A stretch of 64,000 bases of DNA from Vibrio hyugaensis (lineage in GTDB: Bacteria > Pseudomonadota > Gammaproteobacteria > Enterobacterales > Vibrionaceae). The translations under genes were made by a program, and so were the position numbers. The notes beneath the pieces were generated by a model. It made no database searches and was not told the DNA's origin. It saw only the letters and a list, made by a program, of their open reading frames with translations. Every line of letters begins with the position of its first letter. Within the stretch, counting starts at the first letter, position 1. Shown here piece after piece: positions 27,864 to 37,841 of this stretch. The DNA is taken from contig NZ_CP025794.1 of assembly GCF_002906655.1 (NCBI RefSeq), positions 992,001 to 1,056,000 of the forward strand. The letters are read 5' to 3'.

Positions 27864-28730
27864 ATGGATAATTTACCCCTTCGACTTGGATTGACCATGT
27901 GGTCACACAACCAGTGGCAACAAAGCTTTTACGGCAGTGGCACCAAGCCTGCAGAGCGACTCGAAAAGTACGCGCAGGTGTTCCACACGGTAGAAGGCAA
28001 CACCACCTTTTATGCCACACCGACGCTCAACACGGTGCAAAACTGGAAAGCCGCGACTCACGACGATTTCAAATTCACCTTTAAGTTGCCAAAAGCGATT
28101 ACTCACGAACAAATGCTCAGAGGTTGCGACGAGCAGCTACGTGACTTTATGACGATCATGGAACCGCTTCATGAACGTGTTGGGCAATGGACGATTCAGC
28201 TCCCTGCTGCATTTGGTCCAGAACATCTCGATAGATTGAAGAAATTCTGTGCCAGCTTTCCGCCGAATTTCCCCCTTGGGGTGGAAGTTCGTCATATGGC
28301 TTTTTTCTCCAAAGGTGAAGAAGAGCGTGCGTTGAATCAGTGGCTGTTAGAGAGCGGCATTGACCGTATTATTATGGACAGCCGCCCGGTATTCGCCGCG
28401 CAGCCGACAACAGAAGCAGTGATCGATGCCCATCAGAAAAAGCCTCGCGTCCCGGTTCATGCAATAGCAACCGCCAAGCACCCGATGATTCGTTTTATCG
28501 GTCATCCCGACATGGACGACAACCTGCATTTTTTCGAACCTTGGTTGAACAAGCTGCCGATGTGGATTGAACAAGGTATTCAACCGTACTTGATGATTCA
28601 CACGCCAGATAACGTCTTAGCACCAGAACTGGCTGAAAAGCTTTATAAGCAGCTACAACTTAAGCTCTCACTGCCAAATTTGTCTGTATTTCCTGCCAAC
28701 GATGGCAACTCGCAAATACAAATGTTTTAG
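27864..28730 (+). CDS. DUF72-family protein (YecE-like)
   Basis: 288 aa, TIM-barrel-like DUF72 family. Hallmarks include LRLGLTMWSHNQW near the start, YAQVFHTVEGNTTFYATP (about 35-52), FKFTFKLPKAITHE and a C-terminal VFPANDGN stretch. E. coli YecE is its counterpart and lies beside cmoA's neighbourhood there too (aspS, yecE and cmoA are near neighbours). The biochemical function is unknown. Confidence 0.88.
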   Translation: MDNLPLRLGLTMWSHNQWQQSFYGSGTKPAERLEKYAQVFHTVEGNTTFYATPTLNTVQNWKAATHDDFKFTFKLPKAITHEQMLRGCDEQLRDFMTIMEPLHERVGQWTIQLPAAFGPEHLDRLKKFCASFPPNFPLGVEVRHMAFFSKGEEERALNQWLLESGIDRIIMDSRPVFAAQPTTEAVIDAHQKKPRVPVHAIATAKHPMIRFIGHPDMDDNLHFFEPWLNKLPMWIEQGIQPYLMIHTPDNVLAPELAEKLYKQLQLKLSLPNLSVFPANDGNSQIQMF

Positions 28731-28756
28731 ACAAGCTTATAATTAAGCAAATGACA

Positions 28757-28792
28757 GAGGCGCGAATTTCCCATAAAATACGCGCCTTTTTT
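28757..28792 (+). terminator. Terminator after the DUF72 gene
   Basis: GGCGCG / CGCGCC stem with AT-rich inner pairing, followed by TTTTTT. Confidence 0.8.
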
Positions 28793-28801
28793 GATGCCTG
28801 A

Positions 28802-29570
<769 letters not shown>

Positions 29571-29572
<2 letters not shown>

Positions 29573-29640
29573 CGAGAAGCGAGAAGCGAGAAGCGAGAAG
29601 CGAGAAGCGAGAAGCGAGAAGCGAGAAGCGAGAAGCGAGA
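29571..29640. repeat. Tandem heptanucleotide repeat, AGCGAGA x 10
   Basis: Exactly ten perfect copies fill 70 bp. The first copy uses the AG of the cmoA TAG stop, and the array ends 58 bp before the cmoB ATG. A unit of seven in a non-coding gap can gain or lose copies by slippage without harming either protein. Confidence 0.98.
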
Positions 29641-29698
29641 AAGTCTTAACGTTTCGCATTTAGTGTCAATTTTTTAATTTATTACTCAGTGAAAAACT

Positions 29699-30670
29699 AT
29701 GTTTAATTTTGCTAATTTTTATCAGTTAATCGCGCAAGACACTCGTCTTCAGCCGTGGCTAAACGTATTACCTCAACAGTTAACAGATTGGCAAAATGCT
29801 GAGCACGGTGATTTTGGTCGCTGGCTAAAAGCGCTGAACAAGATCCCACAAGGTGCACCAAACCAAGTGGACATCAAAAACTCAGTAACCATCAGCAACG
29901 ATACGCCTTTTCATGAAGGTGAGCTGAAAAAGCTAGAAAGCCTGCTGCGTACGTTCCACCCATGGCGCAAAGGTCCATACACAGTGCACGGTATTCATAT
30001 CGATACTGAATGGCGCAGTGACTGGAAATGGGATCGCGTTCTTCCGCACATCTCGCCACTAAAAAACCGCAGCGTATTAGATGTGGGTTGTGGCAACGGC
30101 TACCACATGTGGCGCATGCTAGGTGAAGGTGCACGCCTAACGGTTGGTATCGACCCTTCTCACCTGTTCCTAATTCAGTTCGAAGCGATTCGTAAGTTAA
30201 TGGGCGATGACCAACGCGCTCACCTTCTTCCATTAGGTATTGAACAACTACCAAAGTTAGAAGCGTTCGACACTGTATTTAGTATGGGCGTCCTTTACCA
30301 CCGTCGTTCTCCACTGGATCACTTAGTGCAACTGAAAGACCAGTTAGTGGCAGGCGGTGAGCTTGTACTAGAGACACTAGTGATTGAAGGCGATGAGAAC
30401 GCAGTATTGGTTCCGACTTCTCGTTACGCGCAAATGCGTAATGTGTATTTCTTTCCTTCAGCGAAAGCACTAAAAGTTTGGCTAGAATTGGTTGGCTTTA
30501 AAGACGTTCGTATCGTAGATGAGAATGTAACGTCAGTCGGAGAACAACGTACTACTGACTGGATGACACATAACTCACTGCCTGACTACCTTGATCCAAA
30601 CGACCCAACGAAAACCGTTGAAGGCTACCCTGCCCCTCGTCGTGCGGTACTTGTCGCAACTAAGCCATAA
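29699..30670 (+). CDS. cmoB: tRNA U34 carboxymethyltransferase CmoB
   Basis: 323 aa, as in E. coli. It carries the CmoB-type segment [17 protein letters not shown] followed by SAM motif [15 protein letters not shown] (about 124-138). It transfers the carboxymethyl group of carboxy-SAM to 5-hydroxyuridine at tRNA position 34. cmoA lies directly upstream and cmoM is at 46505-47296. Confidence 0.96.
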   Translation: MFNFANFYQLIAQDTRLQPWLNVLPQQLTDWQNAEHGDFGRWLKALNKIPQGAPNQVDIKNSVTISNDTPFHEGELKKLESLLRTFHPWRKGPYTVHGIHIDTEWRSDWKWDRVLPHISPLKNRSVLDVGCGNGYHMWRMLGEGARLTVGIDPSHLFLIQFEAIRKLMGDDQRAHLLPLGIEQLPKLEAFDTVFSMGVLYHRRSPLDHLVQLKDQLVAGGELVLETLVIEGDENAVLVPTSRYAQMRNVYFFPSAKALKVWLELVGFKDVRIVDENVTSVGEQRTTDWMTHNSLPDYLDPNDPTKTVEGYPAPRRAVLVATKP

Positions 30671-30737
30671 TTAACTGAGATTTCTGACATTGTCTTAACT
30701 CACTCCTTCCTTTAAGACATTAACCTCTCTTCAATCT

Positions 30738-30770
30738 AATTAAGGATGCATATTGCGTCCTTAATTTTTT
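30738..30770 (+). terminator. Terminator of cmoAB
   Basis: A 13-bp stem (AATTAAGGATGCA with TGCGTCCTTAATT, one G-U pair) with loop TAT, followed by TTTT. Confidence 0.9.
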
Positions 30771-30890
30771 GGCTTTTCGTCACTATTCCTCACTCTGTAA
30801 GAGACTGCGAGAGATTCTTACTTGTGAGCCTTTGGCGATAACGCTAAACTCTTAAAAAACAAACAACTTAATCCAATCCCAAGGTTTTCA

Positions 30891-31637
30891 ATGTTTATAC
30901 GATTGACTCCGGTTGTTGCAATCGCCCTATTGTCAGGATGTACCCTTACAAAAGGCGAACAGTACCACCAAGAAACGTTAGCCGCTATTCAAGCTTCAGA
31001 GACGAATTTCAATACTCGCGTTACCAACTTAGAGCTTCAACTTAGTAACCAATCGGATTACATCGAAAGTTTAGAAGGCCAAGTGGATAAGTTAAATGGC
31101 GAACTCAATACCTTCCGTAAAGAAGCGATGGACGAAGTAAGAAAGCCGAAAGAGCCTATTATCGTTCAAGCTCCTGCGCCTGTTCAGGCGACTCCTACTC
31201 ATGACATTGTCCTGGGCTCCATAGAGCGAGTGACTATTGACTCCATCAAACAAACTTTCGATGCACGTGTCGATACTGGCGCAGCAACGTCTTCATTAAA
31301 TGCAGTCGATATTGAAGAATTCGAAAGAAATGGCAAAAACTGGGTGCGTTTCCATCTTGCTGACAATACCAAGTCAGATGAAGAGAAAGACATTTGGATT
31401 GAAGCGCCAATTATTCGCTACGTGAAAATCCGTCAAGCAACCACTGAAGAACTAGAGCGTCGAGCTGTTGTTGAACTTTGGGTGCGCGTTGGAAAAATTC
31501 ATGAAAAAGCGCAATTTACGTTGGCAGATCGTTCTCAAATGAACCATCCTGTGTTACTAGGAAGAGAGTTTATGCGCGACATCGCACTCGTTGATGTGAG
31601 CCGTAAATACGTTCAAACGGAAGAAGATAAAAAATAA
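30891..31637 (+). CDS. Retropepsin-like aspartic protease lipoprotein
   Basis: 248 aa. A type II signal peptide with lipobox LLSGC (lipidated C17), a coiled-coil linker (about 25-85), a Pro-rich spacer and a single pepsin-like lobe with catalytic motif DTGAAT (D128). VLLGREFMRDIALVD near the C-terminus is the matching hydrophobic-glycine element. Such proteins are often named ATP-dependent zinc proteases, but the DTGA motif identifies a retropepsin-type fold; no zinc site is visible. With the two downstream genes it forms a known conserved trio described by Iyer and colleagues in their amidoligase survey. The residue after C17 is Thr, so outer-membrane sorting is expected. The substrate is unknown. 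Confidence 0.85.
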   Translation: MFIRLTPVVAIALLSGCTLTKGEQYHQETLAAIQASETNFNTRVTNLELQLSNQSDYIESLEGQVDKLNGELNTFRKEAMDEVRKPKEPIIVQAPAPVQATPTHDIVLGSIERVTIDSIKQTFDARVDTGAATSSLNAVDIEEFERNGKNWVRFHLADNTKSDEEKDIWIEAPIIRYVKIRQATTEELERRAVVELWVRVGKIHEKAQFTLADRSQMNHPVLLGREFMRDIALVDVSRKYVQTEEDKK

Positions 31638-31648
31638 TAAGGTAGATT

Positions 31649-33154
31649 ATGACGTCCAGAATACCGTTTTACCTGTCAATCATCCTGTTGGTGATTGCAG
31701 GCATCGCTTTGAGTGTTTTCAGACATCAGAATTACGGCGTACCTTGGACTCCAGGTGAAACACGTCAAATTTGGGATGTTGAAGCCCGTATCGAATTTAA
31801 TGCGAATGGCAATGAAGTAAAAGCTTCTCTTGCTGCGCCGCATACTCAAAATGGTTACACCCTGATTGGTGAATCAGCATCGTCTCCAGGTTACGGCGTT
31901 TCTTACGTCAACTCAGACTCTGGTCGTCGTGCAGAATGGTCAATCCGTCAAGCAAGTGGCCCACAAACTATTTACTACAAAGCCCAGTTCTTAGTTGACC
32001 CACAAGCAAAAGTGGATGAACAGCCACCTGCAGGTGAAATCACAAAACCTACCCTTTCAGCGCCGCAACAAGCCGCCGCAAATGCATTGATTGAACGTGC
32101 AATGAGCCGCTCAGCAGACAATGTCACCTTTGCTCGCGAGCTGATCAAAACGCTAAACGATCCAGACAGCCAAAACTCAGCGCTGATTCTTAATGACTTT
32201 GATCGTACCGATGCATTACACAAGATCCTACTTACTGCAGGTGTGCAAAGCAAAATCGTTGGTGTAATCGAATTAGAAGACGGCCGCCGTCGTCAAGCTA
32301 TTCAGCCTATGGTTCAGGTATGGTCGGGGGAAGAATGGGTTCTCTTCTCGCCAAATTCAGAGCAAGCCGCAGCACAACCTAACCTTCTCGTATGGGATGA
32401 ATCGAACGTTTCCCTACTTGACTTAGTTGGCGGTAAAAACAGCCAAGTTCACTTCTCTATGATTAAGCAGGAAGTGACTCCACAGCAAGCCACTGACAAT
32501 AAAGTGGAAGCGGATGGCCTACTCAACCTTTCTATCCATAGCTTGCCACTTGAAGAGCAAGCCATGTTTAAGACCATCATGTTGATCCCAATCGGTGCAC
32601 TGATTGTTGTGTTCCTACGTGTCATCATCGGTCTGAAAACTTCGGGTACCTTCATGCCAGTACTGATTGCGGTTGCCTTTGTTCAAACGCAACTGGTAAC
32701 TGGTATTGTCGGCTTCCTATTAATTGTCGGTACTGGCTTGATAATACGAAGTTACCTCTCGAGGCTTAACTTACTTCTGGTTGCAAGGATATCCGCCGTA
32801 ATCATAACCGTAATTATGATCATCTCGGTCTTCACCGTAGTCGCATTCAAGATTGGCCTAACAGAAGGTCTAACAATTACGTTCTTCCCTATGATCATCT
32901 TGTCATGGACGATCGAACGTATGTCGATTCTATGGGAAGAAGAAGGTGCGAAAGAAGTAGTTCTTCAAGGTGGTGGTTCACTACTAACCGCTGTCTTGGT
33001 TTACCTAGCGATGACGAACGTTTATATCCAACACTTAACGTTTAACTTCATTGGCCTACAACTGATTGTTCTTGCAGGCATCCTATTACTAGGTACTTAC
33101 ACAGGCTACCGTCTAACAGAGCTACGTCGATTTAAGCCACTAGCGGAGGACTAA
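31649..33154 (+). CDS. Inactive transglutaminase-7TM membrane protein
   Basis: 501 aa. An N-terminal membrane anchor (about 7-23), a large periplasmic domain of transglutaminase type (about 40-280, lacking the Cys-His-Asp triad) and seven membrane helices in the C-terminal half (from about 308, first helix TIMLIPIGALIVVFLRVIIG). This is the architecture of Pfam-type Transglut_i_TM plus 7TM_transglut. It lies 11 bp after the retropepsin gene and 3 bp before the ATP-grasp gene, so the three are one operon. It may hold substrate for the other two; that is inference. Confidence 0.85.
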   Translation: MTSRIPFYLSIILLVIAGIALSVFRHQNYGVPWTPGETRQIWDVEARIEFNANGNEVKASLAAPHTQNGYTLIGESASSPGYGVSYVNSDSGRRAEWSIRQASGPQTIYYKAQFLVDPQAKVDEQPPAGEITKPTLSAPQQAAANALIERAMSRSADNVTFARELIKTLNDPDSQNSALILNDFDRTDALHKILLTAGVQSKIVGVIELEDGRRRQAIQPMVQVWSGEEWVLFSPNSEQAAAQPNLLVWDESNVSLLDLVGGKNSQVHFSMIKQEVTPQQATDNKVEADGLLNLSIHSLPLEEQAMFKTIMLIPIGALIVVFLRVIIGLKTSGTFMPVLIAVAFVQTQLVTGIVGFLLIVGTGLIIRSYLSRLNLLLVARISAVIITVIMIISVFTVVAFKIGLTEGLTITFFPMIILSWTIERMSILWEEEGAKEVVLQGGGSLLTAVLVYLAMTNVYIQHLTFNFIGLQLIVLAGILLLGTYTGYRLTELRRFKPLAED

Positions 33155-33157
33155 ACG

Positions 33158-34126
33158 ATGTTTGAACGTTTCACTTCGCCAGCTAAGCTTCGCCATAAAG
33201 GCATTATGGGGATGAACAAGCGTAACCATAGCTATATTGGTCGCTACAATGATCGCTCAAAATACCCGTTGGTGGATGACAAGCTAAAGACAAAAATCAT
33301 TGCTGAAGCAGCAGGTGCGACAGTGCCTGCTCTTATCGGCGTGATTGACAGCCAAGCTGAAGTCAAAAAGATCCACAAGATGGTATTGGACTGGCCAGGT
33401 TTTGTAATCAAGCCAGCGCAAGGAAGTGGTGGTAAGGGTATCCTTGTTATCACTTCGCACAAAGATGGCGTTTACACCAAGCCATCTGGTGCAACCATCA
33501 ATAAAGAGGATGTAGAACGCCATATCAGTAACGCACTGGCTGGTCTGTTTTCTCTAGGTGGTAAGAATGACGTTGCAGTCGTAGAAAACCTAATCAAGTT
33601 CGATGACTGTTTTGATGGTTTCAGTTACGAAGGCGTGCCTGACGTTCGTATTATCGTCTTTAAAGGCTACCCAGTGATGGCAATGATGCGCTGCTCTACT
33701 GCAGCCTCAGATGGCAAGGCCAACCTTCACCAAGGTGCAGTAGGCGTTGGTATTGATATTGCGACAGGCAAAGCCATTCGTGCGGTGCAATTTGACCAAC
33801 CTGTTACGCATCACCCAGATACTGGCAAAGATCTATCAACCCTACAAGTACCTCATTGGGAGCGCTTATTAGAGCTTGCATCGAGTGCGTGGGAAATGAC
33901 AGGACTTGGTTACATGGGTACTGACATGGTGTTGGACAAAGAAGAAGGACCAATGGTGTTGGAGTTGAACGCTCGTCCGGGTTTGGCTATTCAAATCGCC
34001 AACGGCGCGGGTTTGCTACCTCGTTTAAAACACATTGAAAACCTTGGTATGCCGGCCGAATATCCAAAACCAAAAGAGCGCGTTGCTTACGCTGCTGAAC
34101 AGTTTGGTTCTAAATCTCAGTTCTAA
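33158..34126 (+). CDS. Alpha-L-glutamate-ligase-like ATP-grasp protein
   Basis: 322 aa, RimK-related ATP-grasp family. The nucleotide-binding loop is VIKPAQGSGGKGILVI (about 88-103). Metal- and ATP-binding residues are seen in MVLELNARPGLAIQIAN (about 265-281). The protein is soluble, without a signal peptide. It should form amide bonds between an amino acid and a carboxylate. The linked membrane transglutaminase-like protein and lipoprotein suggest the product is moved to or built at the envelope. The chemistry has not been shown from sequence. Confidence 0.85.
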   Translation: MFERFTSPAKLRHKGIMGMNKRNHSYIGRYNDRSKYPLVDDKLKTKIIAEAAGATVPALIGVIDSQAEVKKIHKMVLDWPGFVIKPAQGSGGKGILVITSHKDGVYTKPSGATINKEDVERHISNALAGLFSLGGKNDVAVVENLIKFDDCFDGFSYEGVPDVRIIVFKGYPVMAMMRCSTAASDGKANLHQGAVGVGIDIATGKAIRAVQFDQPVTHHPDTGKDLSTLQVPHWERLLELASSAWEMTGLGYMGTDMVLDKEEGPMVLELNARPGLAIQIANGAGLLPRLKHIENLGMPAEYPKPKERVAYAAEQFGSKSQF

Positions 34127-34133
34127 CCTCTTT

Positions 34134-34161
34134 GCTAGCAGCTATTAACGTAGCTGCTAGC
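34134..34161 (+). terminator. Inverted repeat after the ATP-grasp trio
   Basis: A perfect 11-bp stem GCTAGCAGCTA / TAGCTGCTAGC with loop TTAACG, 8 bp after the stop. There is no strong T-run, so termination is probable but not certain. Confidence 0.6.
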
Positions 34162-34326
34162 TAACCTTTCATATTTGAGCTCTATCGCTCGCTTTCTAAG
34201 TAATTCATCACTTCTATCACTGCAATCGATGATCCAGCTAACAGATTACACATGGATCGTTTCTTTTTTTCTCATACTTTTGCTTATCATGTCGTCTCCC
34301 CCTTACTCAACTCAAGAGGTTGGGCG

Positions 34327-34479
34327 ATGCTAACAAAAGAAATTAATAACAATGAAACACCGCTTGTTGAACAAGAGAACTTTGATAAACATTTACAACG
34401 TTTGTCGGAAATCTCTGTCCAAGCACTTGATGAGCTTGCTGAAATGATCGAAACCGGAAACGACTTTTCAGAAGAATAG
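34327..34479 (+). CDS. Small acidic protein, unknown
   Basis: 50 aa from ATG at 34327, preceded by AAGAGG at a suitable distance. A longer in-frame reading from 34252 adds 25 residues (a hydrophobic, poorly structured leader) without a good ribosome-binding site. The protein is acidic and likely helical (HLQRLSEISVQALDELAEMIE). A terminator follows at 34510. No family recognised; length, ribosome-binding site and terminator make it plausible. Confidence 0.6.
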   Translation: MLTKEINNNETPLVEQENFDKHLQRLSEISVQALDELAEMIETGNDFSEE

Positions 34480-34507
34480 CACTTACCTTTTCGCTTTTAA
34501 GTGCCTG

Positions 34508-34552
34508 CTAATAAGCCGAGACTGTTGTCCTACAGCCTCGGCTTATTTTATT
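34508..34552. terminator. Bidirectional terminator between the small gene and the GMC oxidoreductase
   Basis: Stem AATAAGCCGAG / CTCGGCTTATT with a 16-nt loop and T-rich DNA after it. Confidence 0.8.
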
Positions 34553-34568
34553 TTTTGAAGGGTGTAAC

Positions 34569-36209
34569 TTATATCGAAGCGGTGGCTTGCTTCTCAATAC
34601 TCTCATCTAAGCGATAACTAGCTTTGATGGTATCCGCCACTTTCTCCGCGATCATAATGGTTGGCGCATTGGTATTCCCGCCCACTAGCGTCGGCATAAT
34701 CGACGCGTCGACAACTCTTAGTGCCTCTAATCCATAAACCTTAAGATTGCTATCTACCACGGCGAAAGGATCGTTCGCCATACCCATTTTGCAGGAGCCT
34801 ACGGGATGATATTGGGTATCCGCTCGGTTACGAATATCTTGCTCGATGGCTTTCTCATCGTTCGCATCCACAGGATAAAAGCTGGCCCCGCGTATGTCAT
34901 CAAACGCTTGGCTTTCCAGCATTTGGTGTTGCTTCTTCCAGCCTTTAATCATGATTTCCATGTCTTCAGGGTGACTGAAAAAAGCAGGGTCGATCTTTGG
35001 TACATCATAAGGGTTTGCACTGTTTAGCTTAACCGTCCCAATACTTTTCGGTCGAAGTAACGTCACATGCGAACTAAACCCGTGACTAGCGTGGATCTTA
35101 CGAGCGTGATCGTCAACCACCGCCACCACAAAGACAAACTCTAGATCGGGCACGTCGACATCATCATCTGAACGCAAGAACCCTATACCTTCTGCAAAAT
35201 TACTGGTCATTTTCCCACTACGTGTTTTCATCCACTGTGGTAAAGCCTTAGTCATTTCGGATGCCATTTTGAATGATACACCAAACGTATCTCGCTTCGC
35301 GCTGCTCCGGTAAGTATGAACCAAATCAATATGATCCTGCAGATTCTCCCCGACACCGGGCAATTCATGGATTTGCTCGATTCCGTGGGATTCTAATTCT
35401 TTCTTTGCCCCCACACCTGAAAGCATCAGGATCTGCGGAGAGCCAAACGCCCCAGCTGAAAGAATCACTTCTTTCGTGCATTTGATCTGAAAGCTCTGTC
35501 CTTTCAGACCATACTCAACTCCAACAGCTCGATTTCCTTCAAACAACACTTTATGAGTCGTAGCTTTGGTCAAGACAGTCAGATTAGGTCGGTTCAGGTT
35601 TGGAGTCAGATAGGCTTTTGCGGCGCTGCATCGCTCCCCATTACGCTGCGTTACTTGGGTTGGCATAGCACCAAACTGGTCGGCTCCGTTGATATCGTGA
35701 TTACGAGGTATACCTATCGACTCACAGGCGGTTAAATAACGCTCAAGAACATCACTTGGCGAGCGTAAGTTCGCGACGTTCAGTGGCCCACCTTGTCCAT
35801 GATAATCATCTTGGTGAACTTCGTTATTTTCTGCTTTCTTGAAATACGGTAAGCAATCGTCATAACTCCAACCTTCGTTGCCAAGACTGGCCCAAAGGTC
35901 GTAATCATATTGATGCCCTCTGGCGTACATCATCGCATTGATAGAACTCGAGCCACCTAAAGTTTTTCCTCTTGGTTGGTAGCCTTTGCGGCCATTCAGT
36001 CCAGCTTGAGGAACCGTTTCAAACCCCCAGTTGTTTATCTTGGTCGGCATCATTGCCACTACACCCACTGGCGTATGAATAAAAGGGCTCGAATCGGTAC
36101 CACCCGCCTCCAACAAACACACGGTGACATCAGGGTCCTCGGTGAGTCGAGACGCTAAAACACAACCCGCAGAACCACCACCGACTACAATAAAATCATA
36201 ACTGTCCAT
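34569..36209 (-). CDS. GMC-family FAD-dependent alcohol dehydrogenase (AlkJ/BetA-like)
   Basis: 546 aa from ATG at 36209, which follows GGAGG by 6 nt. The dinucleotide-binding motif [15 protein letters not shown] (about 8-22) binds FAD. The GMC signature [18 protein letters not shown] lies near 78-95. The catalytic His is in [10 protein letters not shown] close to the C-terminus, with the final [15 protein letters not shown] also conserved. The family includes choline dehydrogenase and AlkJ. Because it is co-transcribed with an acyl-CoA ligase and an aldehyde dehydrogenase, an alcohol dehydrogenase of the AlkJ type fits better than choline dehydrogenase. Confidence 0.85.
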   Translation of the reverse strand: MDSYDFIVVGGGSAGCVLASRLTEDPDVTVCLLEAGGTDSSPFIHTPVGVVAMMPTKINNWGFETVPQAGLNGRKGYQPRGKTLGGSSSINAMMYARGHQYDYDLWASLGNEGWSYDDCLPYFKKAENNEVHQDDYHGQGGPLNVANLRSPSDVLERYLTACESIGIPRNHDINGADQFGAMPTQVTQRNGERCSAAKAYLTPNLNRPNLTVLTKATTHKVLFEGNRAVGVEYGLKGQSFQIKCTKEVILSAGAFGSPQILMLSGVGAKKELESHGIEQIHELPGVGENLQDHIDLVHTYRSSAKRDTFGVSFKMASEMTKALPQWMKTRSGKMTSNFAEGIGFLRSDDDVDVPDLEFVFVVAVVDDHARKIHASHGFSSHVTLLRPKSIGTVKLNSANPYDVPKIDPAFFSHPEDMEIMIKGWKKQHQMLESQAFDDIRGASFYPVDANDEKAIEQDIRNRADTQYHPVGSCKMGMANDPFAVVDSNLKVYGLEALRVVDASIMPTLVGGNTNAPTIMIAEKVADTIKASYRLDESIEKQATASI

Positions 36210-36227
36210 CTTCGACCTCCGCGACAT

Positions 36228-37760
36228 CTAAAGGATGAAGCTCCCGTTTAAGGATCTTCCCGTTGCCGTCATAGGCAGTGCTTTGCGAATGAAGACACGA
36301 CGTGGGTATTTGTAATCAGCAAGTTGCTCTCTACACCAAGTAATCAAAGTATGACTATCCGTTTTTGCATCTTGATGAAGCACAACATGCGCATGTACCT
36401 CTTCACCAAGGCGGTCATCGTGTTCACCGACAACAGCGACCATTTCTACATCAGGATGACACATTAAGACTTCTTCTATTTCACGCGGATAGACGTTATA
36501 ACCGCCTCGGATAATCATGTCTTTAACGCGGTCGACAATGAACAAGTTGCCGTGTTTATCCACTCGTCCAATATCGCCCGTTAAGAACCAACCATCGCGC
36601 AACGCCTCACGAGTTGCTTCTGGTCGTCCGTAATAGCCTTTCATTACACTTGGGCTTTTTATGCAGACTTCCCCTAATTCACCCACGGCTTGGGCGTGAC
36701 CTTTTACGTCCGCAATCTTAATCACGTAGCCACATAATGGTTGTCCGACACTGCCTGGTAGTCGGTCTCCATCACTATGATTAAACGTGGCCACTGGTGC
36801 GGTTTCTGATAATCCATAACCCTCCAATACTGGCAGCTCAAAGCGTTGTTCAAATTGACGAATCACTTCTACAGGCATAGAAGCCCCACCAGACACTCCT
36901 ATGCGAAGACTGTGCTTTACTAATTCGGAATGCTCCGGAGATTGCTCACCCGCTCTGAGTAATGCGATGTACATTGTAGGCACACCTGCAAACACGCTGA
37001 CTTTATGCTGGATGATTTGTTCAATCACAAACTTTGGCTCAAAGCGCGGGATCAACACCATAGTAGAGCCTGTCAGCACACTGGCATTCATCATCACGGT
37101 CTGACCAAAACTGTGGAACAGCGGCAAGGTTGCCATGGTGGTATCACTGTATTCCAACCGCATCAGATACTGGGAAGACATAGCGTTCGTTAACATGTTG
37201 GTGTGAGATAACTCTGCCCCTTTCGGCTGACCAGTCGTGCCTGAGGTATAAAGAATAACGGCGGTATCGTCACCATTTCTGGTGATTGACTCAAACGGCT
37301 TATTGTCTTGCATAAGCCAAGCATCAACAGCGTGCTCTTCTTCTCTGCATCGTTCTGACAAAGAGATAAAGTGTTCGCACTGCTCAGCTTCAGAGAAACC
37401 GTGTCTACCGTAGCTTCCCATTGGCAGCTCTTCGCTTCCTTCAAAGCAGAAATACGCTTTTGCATCAGAGTCGTTGAGGTGGTAAGCAATCTCACGGCCT
37501 TTAAACAGCACATTCAAAGGAACTACGACACAGCCTGCTTTTAAAATCCCGTAATACACGATTGGGAAGTAAGTAATGTTTGGACAAGACAGTGCAACTT
37601 TGTCACCAACTTTTAGTCCAAGTCGACTTAGGTTCGTAGCAATATTGCCTGCAAATTTGTCGAGCAGTGCGTAGTTGATTTCATCATCGCCCATCCTGAG
37701 CGCAGCTTTTGAAGGAAAGAGCGCAGCACTGCGCTCCAGATTGACAGCAAGGTTGTGCAT
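36228..37760 (-). CDS. Acyl-CoA synthetase (AMP-forming)
   Basis: 510 aa. AMP-binding motif TSGTTGQPKGAELSH (about 171-185), YGLSETAP, and GWFLTGDIGRVDKHG with the hinge aspartate; the C-terminal catalytic Lys is in the RKALPMTATGRSL segment (about 493-506), here TATGR rather than TxxGK, so the usual lysine is an arginine in this position. This could mean reduced adenylation activity or a shifted lysine. It precedes the GMC oxidoreductase by 18 bp. Predicted to activate a fatty or aromatic acid with CoA. Confidence 0.82.
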   Translation of the reverse strand: MHNLAVNLERSAALFPSKAALRMGDDEINYALLDKFAGNIATNLSRLGLKVGDKVALSCPNITYFPIVYYGILKAGCVVVPLNVLFKGREIAYHLNDSDAKAYFCFEGSEELPMGSYGRHGFSEAEQCEHFISLSERCREEEHAVDAWLMQDNKPFESITRNGDDTAVILYTSGTTGQPKGAELSHTNMLTNAMSSQYLMRLEYSDTTMATLPLFHSFGQTVMMNASVLTGSTMVLIPRFEPKFVIEQIIQHKVSVFAGVPTMYIALLRAGEQSPEHSELVKHSLRIGVSGGASMPVEVIRQFEQRFELPVLEGYGLSETAPVATFNHSDGDRLPGSVGQPLCGYVIKIADVKGHAQAVGELGEVCIKSPSVMKGYYGRPEATREALRDGWFLTGDIGRVDKHGNLFIVDRVKDMIIRGGYNVYPREIEEVLMCHPDVEMVAVVGEHDDRLGEEVHAHVVLHQDAKTDSHTLITWCREQLADYKYPRRVFIRKALPMTATGRSLNGSFIL

Positions 37761-37841
37761 CCATGATCTCCTTTGGTCGCAAGGCAGCCAGCGAGCACTG
37801 GCTGCTGAAGATTCTTTATGTAGAGAGGTAAGTATTGAGGG

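Noticed and set aside
34252..34326. Longer N-terminus for the 50-aa protein
   Set aside because: The extension lacks a ribosome-binding site, whereas the ATG at 34327 follows AAGAGG.
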